Source of the DNA: Streptomyces decoyicus
GTDB taxonomy: Bacteria; Actinomycetota; Actinomycetes; Streptomycetales; Streptomycetaceae
Length of the DNA: 64,000 nt
Assembly: GCF_019880305.1 (NCBI RefSeq)
Contig: NZ_CP082301.1
Coordinates: 5,022,001-5,086,000, forward strand
Reading direction: 5' to 3'
This document shows, piece by piece, positions 43,541-52,546 of the stretch. Numbering within the stretch: the first letter of the stretch is position 1; each line of letters starts with the position of its first letter. The position numbers and the translations under genes were made by a program. The notes under the pieces were generated by a model. It had not been told where the DNA came from. It saw nothing but the letters and a program-made list of their open reading frames with translations, and ran no database searches.

Positions 43541-43969
43541 CGCGGGCCCGCCGCCTGACGGCGCGCCCTCGCCTTTTGCGGCTGCCCGTGGGGCGCAAAC
43601 GCAGACGACCCGCGGGCTGCTTCCTCCGCGCTCGGTGGCGCAGAGGGCCGGTCGGACGAACCGGCAGCCCGCGGGTCGGGTGACTGCTTGGGATTGGCCG
43701 GCTGCGCATCTGCAGTATGCGCTGGTCCGGCGCTGCACTTCGGGTGAAGCGACGGGCCGCTAGCCCGCAGCCACCTCACGCGTCCGGTGCGAAATCATTG
43801 GCCGAACCACCTCCCTTCTCGTGTGCTCCACACATTAGGAAGCCGTCCGGCCGCACACAAGGGAATTTCCCGTTAGCAACGATTTCCGCGAATCGGCTGT
43901 GGGGTGTGTCACGTTCCAGTTGAATGTTCCCAGGTGGAGCACGTGCGGCCGCGTTCGTAAGGGGTGCCA
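43541..43969. other. Spacer between pdxH and PAS gene with large stem-loop
   Basis: 429 bp without a supported protein gene. CGACCCGCGGGCTGC (43606-43620) pairs perfectly with GCAGCCCGCGGGTCG (43664-43678), a 15-bp stem with a 43-nt loop, likely a pdxH terminator or the core of a small RNA. The region 43840-43960 is AT-richer and probably holds the PAS-gene promoter. Confidence 0.45.
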
Positions 43970-45532
43970 GTGACTGCTTCGTCAGCTTCTTCTGCCTCGT
44001 CGGCGGCGCGCTGCTCCGCCGACGAGACCGATGACTCCGGTCTGCTGGCAGCCCTCCTGGACGGCATGGACGCCGCCCTGGTCGCCTTCGCCGCGGACGG
44101 CACGGTCACGCACTGGAACCAGGAAGCCGAACGCATCCTGGGCTGGACCACCACCGAAGCCGTCGGCCGTACGGGCCTGGCGGGCTGGGCGGTCCGCAAG
44201 GAGGACGCCGACGCGATCGAGGCCGCGCTCGCGGCCGCCATGCGCTCCCCGGGCCGTCAGGTCCATGAGTTCGCCCTGCTGACCAAGGACGGCCACCGCA
44301 TCCTCGTCCGCACCCAGTCCTCCGCGGTCCGCGCCCCCGGCGGCCGGGTCGCGGGCGTGTACTGCGCCTTCAGCGAGGTGCACACCCAGATGGACCTGGA
44401 GCGGTCCATCGCGCTCAGCGAGGCGCTGTTCGAGGACGCGTCCTGGGGCGTGGTGCTGATCGACGCCGATCTGCGGCCCGCCGTCGTCAATGCGCATGCC
44501 GCCCGTGCCCTGGGCGTGGGGCGCACGGCCCTGCTGGGGCGCCCCCTGGGCGAGCTGCTGGCGCAGGGCGTCGAGGAGCTGGAGTGCGCCCTCCAGCACG
44601 TCCTCGCCGAGGGCGCGCCGCAGGCCGTCGCCGACCTGTGGGTGACGCTGCGCTCCGAGGAGGCCGAGCTGCCGCGCCGGTGCTGGCGCAGCGGTTTCGT
44701 CCGGCTGTCCTCCCCGTTGGCGGAGGAGCCGGTGCCGCTGGGCGTGGCCTGGCTCTTCCAGGACGTCACGGACGCCAAGCGGGCCGAAACGGAGGGCTCG
44801 CTGCTGCGCTTCCGCGCCCATCAGCTGCACCGCGCCGGCCGGGCGGCCGCGGAGTGCCCGGACCCGGCCGAAGCCGCCGCGGTCCACCTCGACTTCGCCC
44901 TGGCGGGCTTCGCCGACCACGGCCTGGTCGACCTCGCCGTGCCACCTGCGCCGCGGCCGTACGGTGCCCTCGCCGAGGGCGATGCGTACGACGCGTACGA
45001 CGAGGTGGAGGTGCCCGCCGACGCGTACGACACGGGGGGCGAGGAGTCCGAGGCGTCCGGAACGTCCGGCGTCTCCGAGGGGGCGGGCGCGGCGGGCGGC
45101 GCCGCACCGCCGTCCGGCGCCACCGGCGCGGACCGTGGCCGGCGCGCCCGGCGGGGCACGCCCCGGCTGGTGCGCACACTGGCCTCCCCGGCCGGTTCGC
45201 CCGGCCCCTCGGAGACGCTGTCGGCGAACGGCATTCCCGCGCCGTACGTGCCGGGCCATCCGGCGTTCCAGGCGTACGAGCGGCGCGGTTCGGTGCGTAC
45301 CAGTGCCGGTCCCGCCTCGCCCGCAGGCTGGGCGGCCGCCCGCAACTGGCCGGACGGCACCGTGCACGGTCTGTGCGTGGTGCTGCGCAGCCGCGGCCGC
45401 ACCCTCGGTGTCGCCACGTTTCTGCGGGCGCCCGCGCGCCGTCCCTTCGACCGCGCGGACGCGGACTACGCGGAGGAGGTCGCGGCCCGGATCGCCACGG
45501 CCCTGGACCTCGCGGGCGCGGCGTCGCTCTGA
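43970..45532 (+). CDS. PAS-PAS-GAF-like sensory protein without output domain
   Basis: A 520-residue cytosolic protein. PAS 1 is at about residues 25-130 (LLDGMDAALVAFAADGTVTH, NQEAERILGWTTTEAVGR, followed by a PAC motif HRILVRTQSSAVR). PAS 2 is at about 150-265 (ALFEDASWGVVLIDADLRPA, LLGRPLGELL). The C-terminal third resembles a GAF domain (CVVLRSRGRTLGVATFLRAP, DADYAEEVAARIATALD) interrupted by about 130 residues of low-complexity Asp/Ser/Gly/Ala sequence. No kinase, phosphatase or DNA-binding domain follows, so partners must provide the output. GTG at 43970 follows AAGGGG; GTG 43964 is possible. Confidence 0.8.
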   Translation: MTASSASSASSAARCSADETDDSGLLAALLDGMDAALVAFAADGTVTHWNQEAERILGWTTTEAVGRTGLAGWAVRKEDADAIEAALAAAMRSPGRQVHEFALLTKDGHRILVRTQSSAVRAPGGRVAGVYCAFSEVHTQMDLERSIALSEALFEDASWGVVLIDADLRPAVVNAHAARALGVGRTALLGRPLGELLAQGVEELECALQHVLAEGAPQAVADLWVTLRSEEAELPRRCWRSGFVRLSSPLAEEPVPLGVAWLFQDVTDAKRAETEGSLLRFRAHQLHRAGRAAAECPDPAEAAAVHLDFALAGFADHGLVDLAVPPAPRPYGALAEGDAYDAYDEVEVPADAYDTGGEESEASGTSGVSEGAGAAGGAAPPSGATGADRGRRARRGTPRLVRTLASPAGSPGPSETLSANGIPAPYVPGHPAFQAYERRGSVRTSAGPASPAGWAAARNWPDGTVHGLCVVLRSRGRTLGVATFLRAPARRPFDRADADYAEEVAARIATALDLAGAASL

Positions 45533-45537
45533 GCGGA

Positions 45538-45619
45538 CCGCCCGCTCACTGCCGGATGAGGAGCCGTCCGCTCCGGGGGAGACCCGGCCGCTCCGGGGGG
45601 CCCGCCCGCTCACTGCCGG
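45538..45619. repeat. Direct repeat CCGCCCGCTCACTGCCGG over SIS gene stop
   Basis: An identical 18-bp sequence occurs at 45538-45555 and 45602-45619. The second copy contains the stop codon of the SIS gene (minus strand, 45610-45612). The intervening sequence also repeats CCGCTCCGGGGG. Confidence 0.65.
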
Positions 45620-46377
45620 TAGAAGATCCGGTCCGCGTACTCGCTCATCACCCGGGCGTTCCAGTCGTGCCCGCCGTCCACGTTCCCGGAGCGCAGCAGC
45701 GGCGGGTCGATGCCCCGTTCGGTGAGTGTGCCCGCGGCCGTCGCCACCATGGCCTGCATGATCGCGCTGGTGACGACCGTGGAGGCGGGGGCGAACGGCG
45801 CGTCGATGCCCGGCAGCGTCAACTCCGCGTCGCCCACCGTGATCCTGCTGTCCAGCACCAGGTCGCAGTGGTCCTTGAGGAAGCTGCCGGAGACATGCCG
45901 GGACTTGGTCGCGTCCGCGTAGGCCACCGACGTCACGCCGATGACCTTGATGCCGAGGGCGCGGGCGTTCATCGCCATTTCGACGGGCAGTGCGTTCCGC
46001 CCGGAGAGCGAGATGATCACCAGCACATCGCCCGCCTCCAGCGGGCTGGTGTCCAGGACGGCCCCCGCCAGCCCGTCGACCCGCTCCAGCGCGCTGCCGA
46101 GCGTCGCGGGCCGTACATCCACGCCGACCACGCCCGGGACGGACAGCAGATTCATGATCGCCAGACCGCCCGCCCGGTAGACGGTGTCCTGCGCGGGGAG
46201 CGAGGAGTGCCCGGCGCCGAAGGAGAAGACCCGGCCGCCCGCCGCAACGGTGTCCGCGATCAGCCGCCCGGCCGCGGTGATCCGGTCGCCCTCTTCGTCG
46301 CGGACCTGCCGCAGCAGGTCGATCGCGGCGTCGAAGTACTTCCCGGCCAGCCGGTCGCTCCGGTCGCTCTCAGCCAT
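45610..46377 (-). CDS. SIS-domain sugar-phosphate-binding protein
   Basis: A 255-residue phosphosugar-isomerase-fold (SIS) protein, of the UPF0309-like group. Visible: GGRVFSFGAGHSSLPAQD (phosphate-binding loop), DVLVIISLSGRNALPVEMAM (SIS core), GIKVIGVTSVAYADATKSRH. It probably binds or isomerises an amino-sugar phosphate; enzyme activity is not proven for the group. ATG at 46377 follows GAGGGG; an upstream in-frame ATG at 46404 would add nine residues. It converges on the PAS gene and diverges from dmdR1 (200-bp spacer). Confidence 0.85.
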   Translation of the reverse strand: MAESDRSDRLAGKYFDAAIDLLRQVRDEEGDRITAAGRLIADTVAAGGRVFSFGAGHSSLPAQDTVYRAGGLAIMNLLSVPGVVGVDVRPATLGSALERVDGLAGAVLDTSPLEAGDVLVIISLSGRNALPVEMAMNARALGIKVIGVTSVAYADATKSRHVSGSFLKDHCDLVLDSRITVGDAELTLPGIDAPFAPASTVVTSAIMQAMVATAAGTLTERGIDPPLLRSGNVDGGHDWNARVMSEYADRIFYRQ

Positions 46378-46531
46378 GGCCGCGGGCCCCTCTCGTCGGA
46401 TCACGTCGGATCGGATCTCGTCGTATCTGATCAGTGGCGCGGATCACGTTGCGGTCTGGACCAGTGCCCTGTCAATACGACCGTGAGGGTCCGCTGCACG
46501 GACGAGGCGGCACCGTTGTCGGTGAGATGCG

Positions 46532-47263
46532 TCAGAATTGAGTCCAGGGCCACCGCACCACACATCGAGGGGCACGCATGTCCGGACTGATCGACACCAC
46601 GGAGATGTATCTCCGCACCGTCCTCGAGCTGGAAGAGGAGGGTGTGGTGCCCATGCGCGCCCGCATCGCGGAGCGGCTCGAACAGAGCGGCCCGACGGTG
46701 AGCCAGACGGTGGCGCGCATGGAGCGAGACGGACTGCTGACGGTCGCGGGTGACCGGCACCTGGAGCTGACGGAGGAGGGCCGGCGGCTGGCGACGCGGG
46801 TGATGCGCAAGCACCGCCTCGCCGAGTGTCTGCTCGTCGACGTCATCGGGCTCGAATGGGAGCAGGTGCACGCCGAGGCGTGCCGCTGGGAGCATGTGAT
46901 GAGCGAGGCGGTCGAGCGCCGCGTCCTGGAACTGCTGCGGCATCCCACGGAGTCGCCGTACGGCAACCCCATCCCGGGGCTGGCGGAGCTCGGCGAGAAG
47001 TCCGAGGTCGACCCGTTCCTGGACGCCGGCATGGTGAGCCTGATGGACCTGGATGCCGGGGCCGACGGCAAGACCGCCGTGGTGCGCCGGATCGGCGAGC
47101 CGATCCAGGCGGACGCCCAGCTGATGTACACCCTCCGGCGGGCCGGTGTGCAGCCGGGCGCGGTGGTGAGCGTGACGGAGTCGCCGGCCGGGGTGCTGGT
47201 CGGCAGCAGCGGCGAGGCCGCCGAGCTGGACTCCGAGATCGCCTCCCACGTGTTTGTCGCCAA
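46532..47263 (-). other. Long open antisense frame over dmdR1 (adm-like?)
   Basis: Antiparallel to dmdR1 a 243-codon frame starts at 47263 (MATNTWEAISESSSAASPLL), and a second frame of 289 codons starts at 47300. In S. coelicolor an antisense gene, adm, overlapping dmdR1 has been described as functional. GC-rich coding strands generate such frames by chance, and neither product here resembles a known domain. I list it because of the precedent, not as a firm gene. Confidence 0.3.
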
Positions 47264-47270
47264 GCGCTGA
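46578..47270 (+). CDS. dmdR1: Iron-dependent DtxR/IdeR-family repressor DmdR1
   Basis: A 230-residue metal-dependent repressor. HTH (MRARIAERLEQSGPTVSQTV), dimerisation domain and C-terminal SH3-like domain. All canonical metal ligands are present by count: H79, E83, H98 (ancillary site) and M10, C102, E105, H106 (primary site). In Streptomyces DmdR1 represses siderophore and other iron genes in the presence of Fe2+. The ortholog is flanked as in S. coelicolor (SCO4394) and, as there, a long open frame lies on the opposite strand. ATG at 46578 is canonical (MSGLIDTTEMYLRTVLELEE). Confidence 0.93.
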   Translation: MSGLIDTTEMYLRTVLELEEEGVVPMRARIAERLEQSGPTVSQTVARMERDGLLTVAGDRHLELTEEGRRLATRVMRKHRLAECLLVDVIGLEWEQVHAEACRWEHVMSEAVERRVLELLRHPTESPYGNPIPGLAELGEKSEVDPFLDAGMVSLMDLDAGADGKTAVVRRIGEPIQADAQLMYTLRRAGVQPGAVVSVTESPAGVLVGSSGEAAELDSEIASHVFVAKR

Positions 47271-47765
47271 AATCAGTTTCAGCCTCTTTCTTTTCCGCAC
47301 TTTCGTCCCGACCTCCCCCGTGAGCCCGCTGAGCTGCGCCGACGCGCCCTCAGCGGGTTCGGCAAGTTCTTTCCGGTTGAACGGACTTGTGCGAATCCGT
47401 GCGATACGGCCGGGCTCGTGTCACGCTGACGCATGGCCATGCATCGGCCTGTCCTGGCCAGGGAGGGGGCTCGGATGCATCCATGCAATACGGAGACAGT
47501 CAGGGCCCCGGCGCTGCGAGCAGCCGGGGCCCTGCCTCCCCATGTCCCCCACCCAAGACCCGGAGCCCCGAGCTCCCAGGGTCTTCCCCCACGGGCCCCC
47601 TTCCCGGTAGGGCCCGCCTCCCGGCAGATGTCTCCCCGTGGCGGCCGCGGCCAATCCCTGAGTGAGGTCACTCGAACGAGGGGTATTGCGCGCCGGAACG
47701 GCGCGTTCGAATAGGGGTTCGATAGTGTGGAGCTGCTCAAGGGACGATTGGGGGTGCCAGGGCAC
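47271..47765. other. Spacer between dmdR1 and hydrolase gene
   Basis: 495 bp without a supported gene. It has a hairpin at 47501-47534 (listed separately) and, close to the hydrolase start, an AT-richer segment with the direct repeat TTCGAATAGGGGTTCGAT (47706-47723) that may be part of the promoter. The sequence TGCATCCATGCA lies at about 47476-47487. Confidence 0.45.
47501..47534 (+). terminator. Hairpin terminator candidate downstream of dmdR1
   Basis: CAGGGCCCCGGC (47501-47512) pairs with GCCGGGGCCCTG (47523-47534), a 12-bp stem with a 10-nt loop, followed by a pyrimidine-rich run. It is 230 bp after the dmdR1 stop. Confidence 0.6.
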
Positions 47766-48641
47766 ATGGTTCAGCGCATCGATGTGACAGGGATGGGCGG
47801 TGTACGCCTCGCCGCCTGGGAATTCACCGACCCGCCCAAGATCGGCGGCGGGCTGGAGGAGAGCGAGCAGCGGCCGGGTGCACTCCTCCTCCACGGCCTG
47901 ATGGGCCGCGCCTCGCACTGGGCGGCCACCGCGCGCCGCTTGAGCGCACGCCACCGCCCCGTCGCGCTGGATCAGCGGGGCCACGGCCGCAGCGAGAAGC
48001 CCTCCGAGGGGCCGTACGACCGCGAGGCCTATGTCGATGACGCCATCGCGGCCATCGAGCAGCTCGGTCTCGCCCCGGTCGCCCTTGTCGGGCATGCCAT
48101 GGGCGCCCTGACGGCGTGGCAGTTAGCGGCCCGAAGACCGGATCTGGTCAGTGCGCTGGTCATCTGCGATATGCGGGCCTCGGCGCTCGGGGCGGCCTCC
48201 CAGCATGAGTGGACCGAGTGGTTCCGGTCCTGGCCGCTGCCGTTCGCCACCCTCGCGGATGTCCGTAAGTGGTTCGGCGAGGACGACCCGACCCTGGAGC
48301 GGCCCAGACCCACCCGCGGCGAGTTCTTTGCCGAGGTGATGGCCGAGCGCGCCGACGGCTGGCGCCCCGTCTTCTCCCGCCGGCAGATGCTCACGGCCCG
48401 CGAGACCTGGGTGCATGACGCCCATTGGGAAGAGCTCGCCCAGGTGTCGTGCCCCACCCTCGTCGTCCGCGGCCTCGATGCCGAACTGGGCCGCGCCGAG
48501 GCCCAGGAGATGGTCCGGGTGCTGCCCCGCGGCGCCTACGCCGAAATCCCGGACGCCGGGCATCTGCTGCCGTGGGAACAGCCCGACGCATGGTGCGCCG
48601 CCATCGAACCCTTTCTCCGAACGGCCACGGTGCCCAGCTGA
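47766..48641 (+). CDS. Alpha/beta-hydrolase-fold protein lacking nucleophile serine
   Basis: A 291-residue alpha/beta hydrolase. The oxyanion motif LLHGLMGRASHW (about 41-52), the DQRGHGRSEKP strand-helix and a C-terminal His (PDAGHLLPWEQP) are all normal. The nucleophile elbow, however, reads VGHAMGA instead of G-x-S-x-G: residue 111 is Ala (codon GCC, about 48096). The protein is thus probably a catalytically dead or altered enzyme. From memory, relatives in other Streptomyces share GHAMG, so this is likely fixed rather than a sequencing error. GTG at 47727 is an alternative start. Confidence 0.82.
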   Translation: MVQRIDVTGMGGVRLAAWEFTDPPKIGGGLEESEQRPGALLLHGLMGRASHWAATARRLSARHRPVALDQRGHGRSEKPSEGPYDREAYVDDAIAAIEQLGLAPVALVGHAMGALTAWQLAARRPDLVSALVICDMRASALGAASQHEWTEWFRSWPLPFATLADVRKWFGEDDPTLERPRPTRGEFFAEVMAERADGWRPVFSRRQMLTARETWVHDAHWEELAQVSCPTLVVRGLDAELGRAEAQEMVRVLPRGAYAEIPDAGHLLPWEQPDAWCAAIEPFLRTATVPS

Positions 48642-48643
48642 GA

Positions 48644-48666
48644 GCCCGCGCCCCCGGGCCGCGGGC
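48644..48666. terminator. Short hairpin between converging genes
   Basis: GCCCGCG (48644-48650) pairs with CGCGGGC (48660-48666), just after the hydrolase stop codon. It may end both that transcript and the opposite ABC operon. Confidence 0.42.
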
Positions 48667-48778
48667 AATGACGCCACCGCCCCCGCCACGGTGCGGGCGG
48701 CCGGTGCAGCCGGTGGAGGACTTCGCGGCGGGGCAGCCCCGGCCCTTCAACCGGCCGGTCCTGCCCCGCCCGGGGCCC

Positions 48779-50412
48779 TCAGCCCTTGCTGACCGCTGCC
48801 AGAATCTCCGGCAGCCGCCGCGTCACGCGGGGCGCCGCGACCCGCAGCCCCAGCTCCGCGATCCCCGCGCCGTAGACCGCACCGGCCGGCAGCAGCACCC
48901 ACAACAGATGGTGCAGACCCGCGACATGCAGCCAGATGGTCAGGCCCAGCAGCGGCGAGCACAGCACAGCGCCCACCAGCACCCCGCCGAAGAGGCTGAA
49001 CCACGCGATCGCGCCCTGTCCCGGCGCGACGTTCTTGTTGCTCTCCGAGGGGATCGAGTACGGGAAGAGTGCCGACGACAGCGCCCCGGTCGCGAGCAGC
49101 GCACCCAGCACGGCCAGCGAGAGCCCGTAGACCTCCACGAAGTCCGACCACGGCCCGATGACGGCGGCGGTGCCGGCGACCACCAGCGTGACGTAGGGGA
49201 CGGCCACCAGCACCAGCGCGAAGGCGCGCGCCCGCAGCTCCTGATAGGCGTCCCGTGGGGTGGAGATCGTCGAGGCGACCATCCAGAACGCCGAGGTGTC
49301 CTGCCCGAACTGGTTGTACATCTGCGTGCCGAGCAGCGCGGCTGCCGAGAACGACATGTAGATGCTGCCGTTGTCCTGTACGGCCGAGACGACCGGCAGC
49401 AGCAGGCCGACGCCGATCGAGGTCGCCCACCCCATCTTCGACTTGGGGTCGCGCCAGGCGTAGCGCAGCGTACGGAGCATGACCGTGCCGGTCCGCCCGT
49501 CCGGCAGCAGCCGCGCGAGCCCCCGCTCCCCGCTGCCGGCCCGGCGCGCGCTGTCCTTCTCCACCGCCTGGAGGGTGGAGGAGTCCGGGGACGTCATCAG
49601 GGTGGTCAGCGTGCGCTGCCACCACCACAGCAGCAGGACCAGCGCCAGCGCCGTCAGCGCCAGGCCGGCCAGCGCCCGCCCCCACGCCCCGTGTCCGGCG
49701 TCCTCGACGGCGCTGACCGCCGAGGCCGGCGGCACCCAGCGCAGCACCGTGCCCAGCGGCTCCAGTACGGACAGTCCGTCCGGCCGGCCCAGCTTCTGCG
49801 CGGCGATATTGACGCCCTGCGCGCCGATGGCGATGAACAGGCCGCTCAGCACGGCGAGATCACGGCCGCGGCGGCTGGTCAGCAGCCGCACCGAGGCGGT
49901 GGCGACCGCGCGCGCCAGTGACACGCACACCAGCACCACCAGGACGACGGCCACCACGCCCACGACCGCGGCGGCCGCTCCGTCCGCGACCGCGATCACC
50001 GAGCCGGTCACCAGCGCGAGGGTGACGACCGGGCCGATGCCGACGAGCGAGGCCACCAGCAGCGAGACGATCAGGGGCCGCGGCCGCAGCGGCAGCATGA
50101 CCAGCCGGGTCGGATCGAGCGTCTCGTCGCCCGTGGGGAAGAACAGCGGCATCACCGCCCAGCCCAGGGTGAGGATCCCGGTGAGCAGCACGACCAGCGC
50201 ACCGGCATGCGGGGCACCGCGCAGCGCGATCAGCCCCAGCACGACACCGGCGGTGAACAGCAGGCCGACGATGACGGACCCGATGTACGCCAGCGTGCGC
50301 CCGGTGGACTGACGCAGCCCGTTGCGCAGCAGCGACAGCTTCAACCGGACGAAGACACCGGTCAGGGAGGGTGCGGCGGCGGGGCGGGCGGCCGCCACGG
50401 CGGATTCGGTGC

Positions 50413-50416
<4 letters not shown>
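48779..50416 (-). CDS. ABC transporter permease-like membrane protein
   Basis: A 545-residue integral membrane protein with about 10-12 hydrophobic helices. The start MSTESAVAAARPAAAPSLTG leads into RLKLSLLRNGLRQSTGRTLA, which resembles multi-spanning ABC-2-like exporters of actinobacteria. ATG at 50416 overlaps the ATPase stop (ATGA), so the two form an operon and a transporter. The direction is probably export. The substrate is unknown. Confidence 0.85.
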
Positions 50417-51297
<881 letters not shown>

Positions 51298-51427
51298 CGG
51301 TCCTGCCCTTCGACGTCCCCGCAGGGGCCGTCCTGGCCCCCGTCCGGCACCCCACGATACGGGCGGCTATCGGCGGCGTCCGGGTGGCGGACGCCGCCGG
51401 GGACAAGGGGAGCGGGCCGGTCCGGGG

Positions 51428-52099
51428 TCAGCGGCGGCGGACCGCGACCGCGTCCCGTGCGCAGGCGTACGCGAGCGGGCTGATCAGCTCCTCGGCGTCC
51501 GGCAGCCAGCGGTTGGCGGGGGTGGGGCGGCGCGCCCACTGCACCGAGCCGTGCGCCCCCACCCGGGTCGGCGGTGCGGCGATGTACTCGCCCTCGCCGC
51601 GGCAGACCAGATCGAGCGCGGCCGGCGCCCAGCCCAGGCTCCGTACGAGATTCGGGACCTTCACCGAGCCGCCGGGCAGGACGAGGAAGAGCATCCGGCG
51701 GTCGGGGGTGCGGGTCACCGGGCCGAGCGGCAGGGCCATCCGCTCCATACGGGCCAGGGCCAGGCAGCCTGCGGTCTCCGGGACATCCAGCGCCTCGAAC
51801 GTCCGGCCCGTCGGCAACAGGATCGAGGCCCGCGGCTGCTTGCTCCACATCCGGCGGACGGCGGTGGCGCTGCCGCTGGCCTGTCCGGCCCAGCCGGGGG
51901 CGGTGGGGTGCGCGCCGGGCGCTGCGCAGTCGCCGGCACCGCACGAGCAGCGCGGCGTCTCGCCGTCGTGCTCCAGCCATGCGCCGGGGAACACGTCCCA
52001 ATGCCGTTCTTCCGCGTAACGCACCGCAGTGTCCAGCATCTGCTCGCCGCGCTGCTTGGGGATCTGCGAGGCTCCTGTGACTTGGATGGTCTCTTCCAC
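51428..52099 (-). CDS. Prim-pol N-terminal-like domain protein
   Basis: A 223-residue protein resembling the N-terminal primase-polymerase domain of bifunctional DNA primase/polymerase proteins. Recognisable parts: LDTAVRYAEERHWDVFPGAWLE, CSCGAGDCAAPGAHPT (Cys-His cluster), SILLPTGRTFEALDVPETAG, CRGEGEYIAAPPTRVGAHG and PLAYACARDAVA. No helicase domain follows. It is conserved as a stand-alone gene in Streptomyces in my memory. GTG at 52099 was chosen because homologues begin MEETI; a GTG at 52126 is open. Its role is uncertain; nucleic-acid or nucleotide binding is likely. Confidence 0.72.
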   Translation of the reverse strand: MEETIQVTGASQIPKQRGEQMLDTAVRYAEERHWDVFPGAWLEHDGETPRCSCGAGDCAAPGAHPTAPGWAGQASGSATAVRRMWSKQPRASILLPTGRTFEALDVPETAGCLALARMERMALPLGPVTRTPDRRMLFLVLPGGSVKVPNLVRSLGWAPAALDLVCRGEGEYIAAPPTRVGAHGSVQWARRPTPANRWLPDAEELISPLAYACARDAVAVRRR

Positions 52100-52126
52100 G
52101 CAGAGGACAACTCCCGGTGTCACCAA

Positions 52127-52546
52127 GGGTTACGGCCAAATGGCTGACCCCCCGGCGCATCGTTCTCGCACGTGGGGCGCATGGGTGCACCGGTGGGGGC
52201 GCATATGCGGGCGGGGCCCGAGGAGCGGGTAGCCACCTGCGTGACGGGCGGAGAGGCCGCCCGGCGGCAGACCGAAGTGCACCCGGGGAGCCCGGCACGG
52301 CGGCGCCGCGAGCTGTGCACGGCACCGCGCACCTCCCTACTCGTGAACGAGCGCAGCGCACCGAGGATGCTCCGGACAGGGCCCAAAACGCTCAGAACTG
52401 AGCATCCGCTGCAAAGTGCGTATCGCTCCGATCTCTCCTATCGCGCATATCCCGGATCTCTCGGATATCCGGCATATTCACGGGGAATCGATCACGAGGA
52501 ACGGCGTTCGCCGGTGAACGCGCAGCAGTACACAGGGGGTACAAGC
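52127..52546. other. Divergent regulatory region before TPR regulator
   Basis: About 420 bp. It has AT-richer sequence from 52395 to 52490 with the dyad CCGGAT (52452-52457) / ATCCGG (52467-52472), flanked by two copies of CATAT (52446-52450 and 52473-52477). These could be operators. The reading frame of the downstream gene is open through this stretch, but its composition is not protein-like. Confidence 0.45.

Noticed and set aside
47700..47725. LexA/SOS box upstream of hydrolase gene
   Set aside because: TTCGAATAGGGGTTCGAT is a direct, not inverted, repeat and does not fit CGAAC-N4-GTTCG.
52172..52546. N-terminal extension of the TPR regulator
   Set aside because: The frame is open, but the sequence is not protein-like, includes dyads, and the conserved protein begins at 52547.
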